Source: an uncultured Candidatus Saccharibacteria bacterium (GTDB taxonomy: Bacteria > Patescibacteria > Saccharimonadia > Saccharimonadales > JAEWBQ01). From it: 29,281 nt of DNA. The notes beneath the pieces were generated by a model. It did not search any database. It was not told where the DNA came from and worked only from the letters and a program-made list of their open reading frames with translations. The translations under genes and the position numbers were made by a program. Below, piece by piece: positions 16,842-25,247 of the stretch. The DNA lies in assembly GCA_946885745.1 (NCBI GenBank), contig CAMPGV010000006.1, forward strand, positions 1 through 29,281. Reading direction: 5' to 3'. Each line of letters begins with the position of its first letter. Position 1 is the first letter of the stretch.

Positions 16842-18368
16842 TTACCCCTCGAAGCCCTTGCTGACGCTCTTTGCGACCTTATCGATAGTCGCAATCAATT
16901 CGTCAGATGGCTTATCACCCTTGTTAAGTTCACGCATTTCAGCCTTGTGTTCAGACCATAGCTTCGTCAGTAGTGCTGTCTGTGCGTCCTTGATCTTACT
17001 GACAGCAACCTTGTCGAGCGCACCAGTAGATACCGCGTGAATACTGACAAACTGCTCCCAGATGCTCATTGGCTGATACTGAGGCTGCTTCAAAAGCTCA
17101 GTCAGGCGCTGACCACGGTCAATTTGCGACTTGGTCGCTTCATCGAGGTCACTACCGAACTGTGCAAAGCTTGCGAGCTCGCGGAACTGGCTAAGACCTA
17201 GCTTGAGGTGAGCACCGACAGACTTGATCGCCTTTGTCTGAGCCGCACCACCAACACGAGAGACCGACAAACCAGCTGAGATAGCCGGGCGGATACCCTG
17301 GTAGAAGAGGTCGGTTTCAAGGAAGATCTGACCGTCGGTAATTGAGATAACGTTCGTCGGGATATACGCAGAAATGTCACCAGCCTGAGTTTCGATGATA
17401 GGAAGGGCGGTCAGTGAACCGGCACCAAGATCATCGCTCAGCTTCGCTGAACGCTCAAGGAGGCGTGAGTGTAGGTAGAAAACGTCACCCGGATATGCTT
17501 CGCGTCCTGGTGGGCGGCGAAGGAGCAGTGACATCTGGCGATAAGCAACAGCGTGCTTCGTGAGGTCGTCGTAGACCATCAGCGCGTGCTTCGAGTTGTC
17601 ACGGAAATACTCACCCATGGCAGTACCAGAGTATGGCGCCAGGTAGAGCAGAGATGCTGGATCACTAGGGCCAGTGGCGACGATGATCGTCTGATCCATC
17701 ACGCCTTCTTCTTTGAGACGCTCGACAAGGCGAGCGATCTTTGAAAGCTTCTGACCGACAGCAACGTACACATTGACGACGCCAGTCTTCTGCTTAGCCT
17801 GGTTGATCATAGTATCGATGGCGATTGCCGTCTTACCAGTCTGACGGTCACCAATGATCAACTCACGCTGACCACGACCAATAGGGAACATGGCATCAAT
17901 AGACACGATACCAGTCATCAAAGGCTCATGGACCGACTTACGACCCATCACACCAACAGCCGGGCGCTCAACAGCACCGAAGTGCTTCGCCTTGATTGCC
18001 GGGCCACCGTCGAGCGGACGACCAAGCGGGTCAACTACGCGGCCGAGCAGCTCTTCACCGACCGGTACTTCAAGAACAGCACCCTTCAGGGTAACCTTAG
18101 CACCAGCCTTAACGTCAGCGTCGCTACCGAGGAGAACGGCACCGATTTCATCTTCCATCAAGTTGAGCGCAAAGGCTTCAACAATTCCATTTTCTGATTC
18201 AATTTGGAGAACTTCCGCGTAGCCGGCTTCACGTAGACCGTGTACCCAGGCGACACCGTCACCTACACGAACAACGACACCAACACGCTCGAGGCCTTCT
18301 GAGGCATCAAGCTGATTGATCGCGTCGCGCAGCTCTTTGGAGAGTTCTGTTACAGATACTTCACTCAT
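16842..18368 (-). CDS. atpA: ATP synthase F1 subunit alpha
   Basis: 508 residues, the non-catalytic nucleotide-binding subunit. The Walker [14 protein letters not shown] (about residues 169-181) and VSRVGGAAQ with the arginine finger that completes the catalytic site on beta are present, as are the [10 protein letters not shown] and [24 protein letters not shown] signatures. Length is normal. AGGA lies about 8 nt before the ATG. It follows atpH after 10 nt. Confidence 0.95.
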   Translation of the reverse strand: MSEVSVTELSKELRDAINQLDASEGLERVGVVVRVGDGVAWVHGLREAGYAEVLQIESENGIVEAFALNLMEDEIGAVLLGSDADVKAGAKVTLKGAVLEVPVGEELLGRVVDPLGRPLDGGPAIKAKHFGAVERPAVGVMGRKSVHEPLMTGIVSIDAMFPIGRGQRELIIGDRQTGKTAIAIDTMINQAKQKTGVVNVYVAVGQKLSKIARLVERLKEEGVMDQTIIVATGPSDPASLLYLAPYSGTAMGEYFRDNSKHALMVYDDLTKHAVAYRQMSLLLRRPPGREAYPGDVFYLHSRLLERSAKLSDDLGAGSLTALPIIETQAGDISAYIPTNVISITDGQIFLETDLFYQGIRPAISAGLSVSRVGGAAQTKAIKSVGAHLKLGLSQFRELASFAQFGSDLDEATKSQIDRGQRLTELLKQPQYQPMSIWEQFVSIHAVSTGALDKVAVSKIKDAQTALLTKLWSEHKAEMRELNKGDKPSDELIATIDKVAKSVSKGFEG

Positions 18369-18378
18369 TTTATTATTC

Positions 18379-18768
18379 CTATATCTTAGTTGCTCTTAAT
18401 GTCGTTAGCTTGCGACGAATCGTCGTATCGATTTCACTGCCTGGCATATGCACTTTGGCACCGCCCAGCAGACTGGCGTCTTCACTGACACGCAGTTGTA
18501 CGTCAGCATTGTTATACTCAGCGGCGATAAATTGACGAATTGCTTTGGCAGCCGCCTCGCCAAGAGGGCCTGCAGTCGTCACATCGGCCACTACAACACC
18601 ACGCTCAGCCAGGGCAGTTTCGATGTCGCGCACCACGAGTGGCAATTCGCGGGTACGTCGTGTTTCGACGAGATACGCAGCTAGCTGCATGATAGCAGTC
18701 TTATCACCAGCCATTAATCGTTCGGCTGTAAAGGTGGCCAGCTTGCGGCGACTGAGACGCACTGCCAT
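18379..18768 (-). CDS. atpH: ATP synthase F1 subunit delta, short form
   Basis: 129 residues against about 170-180 in typical bacteria. It is assigned from operon position between b and alpha and from the C-terminal part, where [27 protein letters not shown] resembles the usual delta ending (GG, then D-S-R-L-x-L). The N-terminal helical domain that binds the alpha N-termini appears abbreviated. Delta joins F1 to the b-subunit stalk. GAGG lies 11 nt before the ATG; the start is 3 nt after the atpF stop. Confidence 0.82.
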   Translation of the reverse strand: MAVRLSRRKLATFTAERLMAGDKTAIMQLAAYLVETRRTRELPLVVRDIETALAERGVVVADVTTAGPLGEAAAKAIRQFIAAEYNNADVQLRVSEDASLLGGAKVHMPGSEIDTTIRRKLTTLRATKI

Positions 18769-18771
18769 AGA

Positions 18772-19311
18772 CTAGCGAGCCTCCTCAATGGACTTGGCAA
18801 TTAACTTCTCGTCAACTTTAGCGTTCATCGTATTACCGATAACCTTCTCAGTTGCGAGAGCCACAAGATCGATAGTCTCGTTGCGGAGCTCTTTTTTAGC
18901 CGCAATCACGTCTTTGCTAATCTGGTCGTGTGCGTTAGCGACAATCACCTCAGCGCGCTGTTTGGCTTTGCTCTCTGCAGCTTCAATGGCAGCAGTCGCT
19001 TCTTCCTTTGCGGTCTGGACTATATCGCTTGCCTGAGCGCGCGCTTCATCAAGCAGCTTGGCAACTTCTTTCTCGGCCTTGGCAGCTTTTTTCTGCGCTT
19101 CGTCAGCGGCCTTAGCGCCCGCCTCGATCGAAGCCTGACGTTCATCGACTGACTTCATGAGCCATGGATAGACGTACTTACTGAGGAGCCAGAGCAGCAC
19201 CAAAAAGGCGATGATCTGAATAATCAGCATCTTCCAGTCGATACCAAGCGCACCGGCGATACCGCCCTCGGCGGTTTCTGTGGCAGCGAATTGGATAAGG
19301 GTTGATATCAT
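18772..19311 (-). CDS. atpF: ATP synthase Fo subunit b
   Basis: 179 residues. One N-terminal membrane segment (about 28-50, LIIQIIAFLVLLWLLSKYVYPWL) leads into a long Ala/Glu/Lys-rich coiled coil (AADEAQKKAAKAEKEVAKLLDEARAQASDIVQTAKEEA), the peripheral stalk. The C-terminus (VDLVALATEKVIGN-like, seen as IDLVALATEKVIGNTMNAKVDEKLIAKSIEE) matches the family's delta-binding end. There is a single b gene, implying a homodimer. GAGG lies 10 nt upstream. Confidence 0.92.
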   Translation of the reverse strand: MISTLIQFAATETAEGGIAGALGIDWKMLIIQIIAFLVLLWLLSKYVYPWLMKSVDERQASIEAGAKAADEAQKKAAKAEKEVAKLLDEARAQASDIVQTAKEEATAAIEAAESKAKQRAEVIVANAHDQISKDVIAAKKELRNETIDLVALATEKVIGNTMNAKVDEKLIAKSIEEAR

Positions 19312-19328
19312 TTAGGTGATACCTCGAC

Positions 19329-19541
19329 TTAAAGAAACTTCGCTACGATCGCGACAATGATACCGATAATAGCCAGTGAGTCGGCGAAAACGATAGCGGT
19401 AATCATAAGAGTACGAATTTCGCTAAGCTTTTCTGGGTTACGGCCGAGTGCGTTAAGCGCAGCAGCACCAATAAAACCGATACCAAAAGCAGCACCAAGT
19501 GCTGGCAGGCCGTAGGTAAGTCCGAATGCTAGTTGTTCCAT
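19329..19541 (-). CDS. atpE: ATP synthase Fo subunit c (proteolipid)
   Basis: 70 residues, two transmembrane helices joined by the polar loop GRNPEK. Helix 2 carries the ion-binding acid as Asp54 in FADSLAII. Helix 1 (GAAFGIGFIGAAALNALG) is Gly/Ala-rich and lacks the Gln typical of sodium-binding c rings, so proton translocation is the better guess. AAGGAG lies 11 nt before the ATG, one of the strongest ribosome sites in the operon, fitting the need for many copies. Confidence 0.95.
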   Translation of the reverse strand: MEQLAFGLTYGLPALGAAFGIGFIGAAALNALGRNPEKLSEIRTLMITAIVFADSLAIIGIIVAIVAKFL

Positions 19542-19573
19542 GTAATTATGTTCTCCTTAATTACTTAATTTTA

Positions 19574-20380
19574 TCATTCCAGCTGTTTTGCCACTTTTGA
19601 GGTAACAGCAGGGGAATGGTCAGATGAACCGTGGCTCTCTTGAGCCAGGGCGGTGAAAATCAACGTCAGCATAAAGAAGACGTACGCTTGGATAAAGCCG
19701 ATAAACAGCTCGAATGCCATGAAAAACGGCAGGGCAACGGTTGCAAAGTAACTAGTCAGAACAGCGATCACGAGCAGCAGGGCTTCACCGGCAAAGGCGT
19801 TACCAAAAAGACGTAATGCAAGTGCAGTACCGCGTGAGATCTCGCCAATCAATTCGAGAATACCCTCAAATGAGCCAATCGGATCCTTAATTGGGTTGCG
19901 GAAGTAGCGAGCGCCATTCCCAAACATGCCGTGATGCTTAATGGCATATGCCTGGACCGCTACCATAGTAATAATCGCAAGAGCGAGCGTAAAGTTAAGG
20001 TCGGCCGTCAGGCTGCGAAGTACCGGCACGTCATGCCAACGAATACTCTCAAGACCCGGGATGATACTGATCCAGTAATTGAATAACACGAGGAAGAAGA
20101 TCGTGATTGCTAGAGGAGCAATCTTACGACCAAGCTTCTTGTCAGGAATCACATCGTCGATAGCCTTAAGGAGACCTTCAAAGACCCACTGAACAAGTCC
20201 GACGAAGCGATTGTACTTGCCGCGGCGAACTTTGCCACCGACATAAAAGAGAACGAGCAGTGTAATGAGGCCGCCGAGTACACCCGTTGCAAATGCATTG
20301 GTAACTGAAAAGCCGCCGATATTGAACAATTCGCCAGAAGCGATACTGATATGTAATTCCATTGCTGCGAGGTTTTGCAT
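19574..20380 (-). CDS. atpB: ATP synthase Fo subunit a
   Basis: 268 residues, polytopic. The signature helix has the essential arginine in ALALRLFGNAFAGEALLLVI, and the penultimate helices (FFMAFELFIGFIQAYVFFMLTLIFTALA) form the ion half-channels with the c ring. The N-terminus is probably outside, followed by GVLGGLITLLVLFYVGG. Its ATG comes right after the stop of the upstream small membrane protein (TAG then AATG), with AAAGG in that overlap. It ends in TGA. Confidence 0.94.
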   Translation of the reverse strand: MQNLAAMELHISIASGELFNIGGFSVTNAFATGVLGGLITLLVLFYVGGKVRRGKYNRFVGLVQWVFEGLLKAIDDVIPDKKLGRKIAPLAITIFFLVLFNYWISIIPGLESIRWHDVPVLRSLTADLNFTLALAIITMVAVQAYAIKHHGMFGNGARYFRNPIKDPIGSFEGILELIGEISRGTALALRLFGNAFAGEALLLVIAVLTSYFATVALPFFMAFELFIGFIQAYVFFMLTLIFTALAQESHGSSDHSPAVTSKVAKQLE

Positions 20381-20381
20381 T

Positions 20382-20633
20382 CTACCTTTGAACTTTCTTT
20401 ATCTGACGAATTACGAGGACGGAAGCCAAGGCCACGCCAAGTATAATGCCGCTTGTCGTTAACCATGGTGTTGTGCGGTAGGTGTTGTCACCGAGCACTC
20501 CTAGCAGTGTTAAACCAATTGTCGGTATAAACATGCGCCAAGTCGTGTCGGCAATAGTCCCTAGCAATAAAACAACCGTCGACTGTGGCGGCGGCGTAGG
20601 TGTGGTGCCACGTTCATTTTGTGACCTGCTCAT
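20382..20633 (-). CDS. AtpI/AtpZ-like small membrane protein
   Basis: 83 residues with two predicted membrane helices (about 22-45 and 57-77) and a basic end (RQIKKVQR). Position directly upstream of atpB, size, and the WLTTSGIILGVALASVLVIRQIKK second helix match the small AtpI/AtpZ proteins that help c-ring assembly or carry Mg2+/Ca2+ in other bacteria. Sequence similarity is too weak to choose between the two. It opens the operon; a weak -10-like TATATA lies 5 nt before its ATG on the minus strand, so its mRNA may be leaderless. Confidence 0.65.
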   Translation of the reverse strand: MSRSQNERGTTPTPPPQSTVVLLLGTIADTTWRMFIPTIGLTLLGVLGDNTYRTTPWLTTSGIILGVALASVLVIRQIKKVQR

Positions 20634-20677
20634 CTACATATATACTGTAACAGACAGTTGATAAAATTGCCATAAAT
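20634..20677. promoter_or_regulatory. 44-bp divergent promoter region
   Basis: This AT-rich gap must start the ATP synthase operon leftwards and the CxxC protein rightwards. Minus strand: TATATA/TACAGT 5-10 nt before the atp operon's first ATG. Plus strand: TAAAAT 10 nt before the ATG at 20678. No consensus -35 box was seen on either side. Confidence 0.45.
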
Positions 20678-20875
20678 ATGCCACGTAAAAACCGCACGCA
20701 AACACACCAGCCATTTCGGCAGACATCAAACTGCCAGTCGAAACGACGGTTCGCCTCGGAGCGCCAAGCCAAAGAGGCGGCCGAGCACCAGATGCTCCTT
20801 AAGCCAGACTTGGAACTGTCGGCATACAAGTGTGAATTGTGTGGCGGTTGGCACTTAACACGCCAAGCTAAATAA
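20678..20875 (+). CDS. Small basic protein with CxxC...GWH motif
   Basis: 65 residues. A basic, Gln/Arg-rich N-terminus is followed by a short helix (RQAKEAAEHQMLL) and the C-terminal motif YKCELCGGWHLTRQ. C-x2-C with a nearby His suggests a tiny zinc ribbon, possibly nucleic acid-binding, but there are only two paired cysteines plus one at residue 19 and a metal site is not certain. The start is supported by TAAAAT 10 nt upstream and the absence of a longer frame. Confidence 0.7.
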   Translation: MPRKNRTQTHQPFRQTSNCQSKRRFASERQAKEAAEHQMLLKPDLELSAYKCELCGGWHLTRQAK

Positions 20876-20913
20876 TATATAATGTATAGTAATAGCCAAA
20901 TAGGGGAGAATCT

Positions 20914-21189
20914 ATGAGCGATACTACGACACCTGACATCACTATCTACAGCACAAGCTGGTGCGCATTTTGCCACACCGAAATGCAGTGGCTCGACAAG
21001 CTCGGTATCCCATACGTCGCCAAGGATGTCGAGGCAGACAAAGATGCCTATGAAGAACTAATGGGTAAAATTGGCGGCAACTTCCAAGGTGTCCCTGTTA
21101 CCGACATCAAGGGTGACATCGTCCTCGGCTTTGACCGCCCGAAGATCCAGGGTGCGATCGAAAAGCACGCGATTCAGGCAACAGCCTAA
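20914..21189 (+). CDS. Glutaredoxin/NrdH-like redox protein
   Basis: 91 residues with a thioredoxin fold. The first strand TIYSTSW leads into the CAFC active-site motif (CxxC) at the start of helix 1, and GVPVTDI supplies the cis-proline. Strand and helix order matches glutaredoxin-like proteins. It probably reduces disulfides in the cytoplasm; whether electrons come from glutathione, mycothiol or thioredoxin reductase cannot be told. A TATAAT at about 20877-20882 and GGGGAG before the ATG make it a leadered gene with a good ribosome site. A terminator follows. Confidence 0.88.
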   Translation: MSDTTTPDITIYSTSWCAFCHTEMQWLDKLGIPYVAKDVEADKDAYEELMGKIGGNFQGVPVTDIKGDIVLGFDRPKIQGAIEKHAIQATA

Positions 21190-21209
21190 CAGTCGCCTTT
21201 GTCTTCATT

Positions 21210-21239
21210 AAAAACCTCCGCCCCAGAGCGGAGGTTTTT
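21210..21239. terminator. Convergent intrinsic terminator
   Basis: AAAAACCTCCGC (21210-21221) pairs with 21228-21239 around CCCAGA. T runs exist on both strands, serving the glutaredoxin-like gene and the ABC-F gene whose stop lies at 21241. Confidence 0.9.
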
Positions 21240-21240
21240 C

Positions 21241-22881
21241 TTAGGCCTTGCCCACCTGGAGCACTTCGCCGCCAAGGGCCTCGCGGAAGTAGCCGTCGTG
21301 ACTAACATAAAGGACCGCACCGGCGTACTTTGCGAGCGCCGATTCTAGCTCTTCAATACTTGGAAGATCGAGGTGGTTGGTCGGTTCGTCCAGGATAAGG
21401 AGCTGTGGGTCGTTAGCCAGCATACTGATCAACTGGAAGCGAGCCTTTTGGCCACCGGATAGCTTCGAGAGGGGCACATTAGCATCACCCTCGGTAAAAA
21501 GGTAGTCGGCAAGCAGGCCGCGTATCTTAGTATTGGTAATTGCAAGATTGCGATCGAGATACATGCGCTCAATAGCCTCACCAAGCGGCAAGTCAAAGTA
21601 TTTAGGCGACACTTCTTGCTCATACACACCAATGCGCATGTGCGTATCGAGTGTAATATCGCCAGCAAAAACGGTCATATCGGTATCGCCAAGCAGTGCC
21701 TTAATAAGCGTGGTCTTACCAGCGCCATTACGACCACGGATTTCAAGCGCTTCACCCTCACGAAGATCAATATTAATTTTCTCAAACAGCGGAGTATCCC
21801 CGTAACCTAGACTAAGATCCTTCACATTCACCAAAATATGCTTACTGCGCGACGCCTCGTTCTTGACGTTCATACGGATGTTCTTCGCCTTGAATTTATC
21901 GTACTGAGCAGCCACTTTGTAGTTAAGATTAGCCGCCGACTCTTTGTCGATCCAGAACGTCGGTTTTTCTTTCGCCTGAAGCTCAGCGAGCTCTTTTCGT
22001 GATACCTCTTCGAGGCGTTTGAACTTTTGAATTGTCCCTGGATTGCGTGATTTTTCCTTAAGGCGCTGGTAATCGAGCACCTTCACTTTAAGGTTGGCGA
22101 TACGCTTTTCGATCATTTCAAAATCATTCATCTGCGTGCCGGTACTGACGGCATTTTGCTTCAGGTAAGCGTCGTAGTTACCCTTGTAACTAACACTCTC
22201 ACCATCCTTAAGCTCTACAATACGGTCCACCTGGCTGAGGACATCACGGTCGTGAGTAATGACCAGCATAGCTTCACGCGCTGTTTTCATCCAGTCGACA
22301 TACTGCGCTTTCGCAATATAGTCCATGTGGTTGGTCGGCTCATCCACCAAAGCAAGGTCAGCCTGGGAGTGCATTATTTTCACCACCTCCACAAGTCGCT
22401 TCTGGCCACCGGAGAGGGAAGCAAATGAGCGGTGCGCAATGCCACTCAGCTGGAAGTTATCAAGTTCACGCTCGATCTGCTCTTCAATCTGATAAAAACC
22501 CTTATCATCAAACCGCATCAAAGCCTGGGTGTATTCATCAATTAAGTTCATGTCGTCGCCCATAGTTTCTGGGTACGTCTCGACGATATGGCTCAGCTCG
22601 GCATATTCAGGCAACCCCTGAAGGACATACTGCAAGACCGTTTGCTCACCCAGGTCATGGTGCTCCTGCTGGGTTGCCACGACAACTGTCCCGCGTTTAA
22701 AGATTATGTCGCCCGTAAAGTCCGTATCACTGCCAGTCACGATGCCAAAGAGAGTTGATTTACCGACACCATTACGACCAATCACGCCGATCTTCTCGCC
22801 GTCATCAATACTAAACTTGATCCCACTCATCAAAACTTTGGGACCGAAACTTTTTTCGGTAATTGTAATATCTGCAATCAT
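21241..22881 (-). CDS. ABC-F ATPase (ribosome-associated, EttA/Uup/YdiF-like)
   Basis: 546 residues with two ABC domains and no membrane segments. Domain 1: Walker A GRNGVGKST, signature LSGGQKRLVEV, Walker B ALVDEPTNHMD. Domain 2: GRNGAGKTT, LSGGQKARFQL, LILDEPTNHLD. The charged inter-domain linker (MIEKRIANLKVKVLDYQRLKEKSRNPGTIQKFKRLEEV) corresponds to the P-site tRNA interaction motif of ABC-F proteins. Such proteins rescue or regulate translating ribosomes, and some give antibiotic resistance; no basis for resistance is seen here. The start at 22881 (MIADITITEK) is chosen over 22959 because the longer frame reads through the extended -10 TGC TATACT (22895-22890). Confidence 0.92.
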   Translation of the reverse strand: MIADITITEKSFGPKVLMSGIKFSIDDGEKIGVIGRNGVGKSTLFGIVTGSDTDFTGDIIFKRGTVVVATQQEHHDLGEQTVLQYVLQGLPEYAELSHIVETYPETMGDDMNLIDEYTQALMRFDDKGFYQIEEQIERELDNFQLSGIAHRSFASLSGGQKRLVEVVKIMHSQADLALVDEPTNHMDYIAKAQYVDWMKTAREAMLVITHDRDVLSQVDRIVELKDGESVSYKGNYDAYLKQNAVSTGTQMNDFEMIEKRIANLKVKVLDYQRLKEKSRNPGTIQKFKRLEEVSRKELAELQAKEKPTFWIDKESAANLNYKVAAQYDKFKAKNIRMNVKNEASRSKHILVNVKDLSLGYGDTPLFEKINIDLREGEALEIRGRNGAGKTTLIKALLGDTDMTVFAGDITLDTHMRIGVYEQEVSPKYFDLPLGEAIERMYLDRNLAITNTKIRGLLADYLFTEGDANVPLSKLSGGQKARFQLISMLANDPQLLILDEPTNHLDLPSIEELESALAKYAGAVLYVSHDGYFREALGGEVLQVGKA

Positions 22882-22889
22882 CTCTGTTA

Positions 22890-22895
22890 AGTATA
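22890..22895 (-). promoter_or_regulatory. Extended -10 of the ABC-F gene
   Basis: TATACT preceded by TGC on the minus strand, 8 nt before the ATG at 22881. No Shine-Dalgarno site; leaderless or nearly so. Confidence 0.6.
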
Positions 22896-22915
22896 GCATG
22901 ACCCCAGGGAGATTA

Positions 22916-22944
22916 TTGACAGTATAGAGTAAAAATGTTAATAT
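22916..22944 (+). promoter_or_regulatory. Consensus promoter of the 128-residue orphan gene
   Basis: TTGACA (22916-22921), 17-bp spacer, TAATAT (22939-22944). The start should be about 22951, with a leader of about 39 nt. Confidence 0.85.
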
Positions 22945-22989
22945 TTTCCAGTTGTCCATCCATTAGAGCTGTACGATTCAAGGAGTACT

Positions 22990-23376
22990 ATGCCGCTCGT
23001 AGCTGATCGGAGCCCGCTTCATCCTCATGCCCTGAACCTCAGTGACGTTAGAGAAGGAGTGGAGTACATCTACTTCAGTCTCACAACTGGCGAAATGGGT
23101 CGCGGCACTTTCCAGAGTGGCCCACATATGGCGCGTCCGGTGGTATATCACTATTCAGACCGTGAGCCGGTCTACTTAAACCGGCATATGCAAAAGAGCC
23201 TGGTCGTTGAAGTGCTCGACGCCTACGGCCGTCGACACATTAATCCCTTTCATTATGGCCTAGTACCAGAAGAAGGGGAGTGGAATAAAGATACATTCAC
23301 GATTCGCACCAAGGACGTCGCAACACTACCGGTGCCTCGCTCTGCAGCTCCGCCGCGTTATGTTGCAATCAGTTAA
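22990..23376 (+). CDS. Unknown protein, 128 residues
   Basis: Not recognised. It is soluble, rich in His, Arg and aromatic residues, without cysteines. A stretch such as VEYIYFSLTTGEMGRGTFQSG and SLVVEVLDAYGRRHINPFHYGLVPEEGEW suggests a small beta-rich domain. It has the best expression signals in the window: a consensus promoter, AAGGAG 5 nt before the ATG, and its own terminator. That marks it as an independent and probably well-expressed unit despite its unknown role. Confidence 0.7.
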   Translation: MPLVADRSPLHPHALNLSDVREGVEYIYFSLTTGEMGRGTFQSGPHMARPVVYHYSDREPVYLNRHMQKSLVVEVLDAYGRRHINPFHYGLVPEEGEWNKDTFTIRTKDVATLPVPRSAAPPRYVAIS

Positions 23377-23409
23377 TGATCCTAAGCGACAGCACACGTC
23401 GCCGAAAAG

Positions 23410-23459
23410 AGTCGCCGAAGGCATGCGCCTATCAACAGCGCTCATTCGGCGACTTTTTT
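23410..23459. terminator. Convergent intrinsic terminator
   Basis: AGTCGCCGAA (23410-23419) pairs with TTCGGCGACT (23445-23454) and six T's follow on the plus strand. The opposite strand also has TCTTTT after the stem, so it should serve the glycosyltransferase too. The loop contains a smaller GCGC/GCGC hairpin. Confidence 0.8.
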
Positions 23460-23467
23460 CATGCCGA

Positions 23468-24304
23468 TTATTGCGAAGAGTTGATACGGGCCGTTTCGCC
23501 GTCTTTATCATACAGTGCCTGGAGTGCCTTGAGCGGGTAATAGATCGCTAAATAAATAACCATCGGGACTCGCAAAGCAGGGTTCATAATAGCGTGATTT
23601 GCGTAGGTACGCTCAAATCGTCTGACATAATGGCGATATTCCTTTGGGGAGTCGCGCAAACGGCGTGCTGACATACCACCTACCATTGTTGGCGCATAGA
23701 CGACCTTTAGATCATGCTGACTCAAGTGAATCGACATGTCGATATCCTCGTGCATCTGGTTATCAGGGTCGTAACATACTTCAGTAGCGATAGCCTCCCA
23801 GGCGCTGCGGCGAATTGCCATATTGCTACCAAATAAGAACTGGTAGTCCTGCGCTAAGCTTGAGACAAAGCGACGGACCTTGTTGTCAGCCTCGAGGCCG
23901 AGCTTGCGAAGAGGCATGTCGTGATATGAAACCGGACCAGTCGCCGCCATAACCTCCTCATCAGCAAATACCGTCTGAACAGCCTCAACCCATTCATGAT
24001 CAACAATTGAATCAGCGTCGATACGACCGATCACATCGCCGGTCGCGGCGTTGAAGCCATAGTTACGGGTCGGAATAATGCCCTGATGGAGACTTTGATG
24101 AACTAGGCGAATACCCGATTGAGGGAACTCACCCATAAGATCGCGTACCACCTCAACCGTATCATCGGTCGAAAGGTTATCGACGACGATAATCTCATGT
24201 GGCGCAACCGTCTGGTGAAGGGCGGCGATGATGCAGCGCCGAATAATACGCGCTTCGTTGTAAGCCGGAATAACAATAGAAACCGACGGCAAATGTGTCG
24301 TCAT
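23468..24304 (-). CDS. Glycosyltransferase family 2
   Basis: 278 residues. The GT-A fold is evident: VSIVIPAYNEARIIRRCI at the N-terminus, IIVVDNLSTDDTVEVV, and the metal-binding DXD as GRIDADSIVDHEWV. Acceptor-side elements include MHEDIDMSIHL, similar to the ED catalytic motif of the family. A hydrophobic stretch near the C-terminus (RVPMVIYLAIYYPLKALQAL) may peripherally attach it to the membrane. It transfers a sugar from a nucleotide donor, probably in envelope glycan or lipid glycosylation; substrates are unknown. The ATG lies 9 nt after an extended -10 (TGT TAAAAT, -10 at 24319-24314). Confidence 0.9.
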   Translation of the reverse strand: MTTHLPSVSIVIPAYNEARIIRRCIIAALHQTVAPHEIIVVDNLSTDDTVEVVRDLMGEFPQSGIRLVHQSLHQGIIPTRNYGFNAATGDVIGRIDADSIVDHEWVEAVQTVFADEEVMAATGPVSYHDMPLRKLGLEADNKVRRFVSSLAQDYQFLFGSNMAIRRSAWEAIATEVCYDPDNQMHEDIDMSIHLSQHDLKVVYAPTMVGGMSARRLRDSPKEYRHYVRRFERTYANHAIMNPALRVPMVIYLAIYYPLKALQALYDKDGETARINSSQ

Positions 24305-24353
24305 ACTTGTCTCATTTTAACATACACCCCATGCATTCCGACGGCACCTCGGC

Positions 24354-24359
24354 TATAGT
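24354..24359 (+). promoter_or_regulatory. -10 element of the hydrolase gene
   Basis: TATAGT 9 nt before the ATG at 24369. GAGG lies in the gap, but a transcript starting 6-8 nt after the box would lack it. Confidence 0.5.
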
Positions 24360-24368
24360 AGAGGTAAT

Positions 24369-25247
24369 ATGGATCCACTAACGGCTACTCTTACTCCTCA
24401 GCACCACACCACCAAGCTCCTTGGTAATGCATTCCATTACTGGGAATATAACAGCGACAAGCAGCCAACGATCGTCGTCATTCACGGGTATCGCGGCACA
24501 CACCATGGTCTCGAGCGAGTCATCGCCCATATGCCCGAATATCGCTTTATCGTGCCTGACCTGCCGGGCTTCGGCAAATCAGCACCGCTTGCCGGCGAGC
24601 ACACGATTGAAAGCTACGCAGAGGCGATGGCAGCATTCATTAAGCAGCAGTCGCTCGGCGGCAGTATTGTGCTTGGCCACTCCATGGGGAGTATCGTGGC
24701 GGCCGAGCTCGCCAAGACACACCCCGATATCATGGATCTACTCATTCTCGTAAATCCAATCGCCTCACACCCCCTAAAGGGCGCCAGTGGCTTGATCGTC
24801 AGCCCGAGCATCCTCTATCACTGGCTCGGCGGGAAAGCACTACCAAGTGCGCTTGGACGCAAACTTCTCGATAGTAAAACTTTTCTCCTCTTTGGTAGTA
24901 TCCTCATGGCAAAAACACGCGACAAGCAGCTACGTCGCCTGATTCACAATAACCACCTGACTCACATGACCGAGTATGACAATCCAACGATGCTCTACGA
25001 GGCCTATCTTGGGTCACTCAGTGGCACCGTTACCGATCGTGCACCACATATCAAAGTGCCGACACTTCTGATTGCCGGCGATAATGACGATTTAGCCCCA
25101 CCGACCACCCAGAGACGCCTGGTTAGTCAATTGCCGAGCGCCGAGCTTGTCGTGATTGACCGTGTCGGTCATTTGATCCACTACGAAACACCGCTTGAGG
25201 CAGCGGAAGCGATTGATCAATTTATTGTGAGACGTCTTCGTAAATAG
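24369..25247 (+). CDS. Alpha/beta hydrolase
   Basis: 292 residues, cytoplasmic. Fold markers: oxyanion loop VVIHGYRG, PDLPGFGKS, nucleophile elbow GHSMGS, acid region LLIAGDNDDLAPP, and catalytic His in RVGHLIHYETP. The cap between strands 6 and 7 (about residues 140-220) is full. It could be an esterase, lipase or similar; no feature picks the substrate. Lying among glycosyltransferases it may act on envelope or scavenged lipids, which is only a suggestion. Its 3' end overlaps the convergent GT4 gene by 26 bp. Confidence 0.9.
   Translation: MDPLTATLTPQHHTTKLLGNAFHYWEYNSDKQPTIVVIHGYRGTHHGLERVIAHMPEYRFIVPDLPGFGKSAPLAGEHTIESYAEAMAAFIKQQSLGGSIVLGHSMGSIVAAELAKTHPDIMDLLILVNPIASHPLKGASGLIVSPSILYHWLGGKALPSALGRKLLDSKTFLLFGSILMAKTRDKQLRRLIHNNHLTHMTEYDNPTMLYEAYLGSLSGTVTDRAPHIKVPTLLIAGDNDDLAPPTTQRRLVSQLPSAELVVIDRVGHLIHYETPLEAAEAIDQFIVRRLRK

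Noticed and set aside
22882..22959. N-terminal extension of the ABC-F protein
   Set aside because: The added 26 residues overlap the promoter region, and ABC-F proteins normally begin close to the first ABC strand, as with MIADITITEK.
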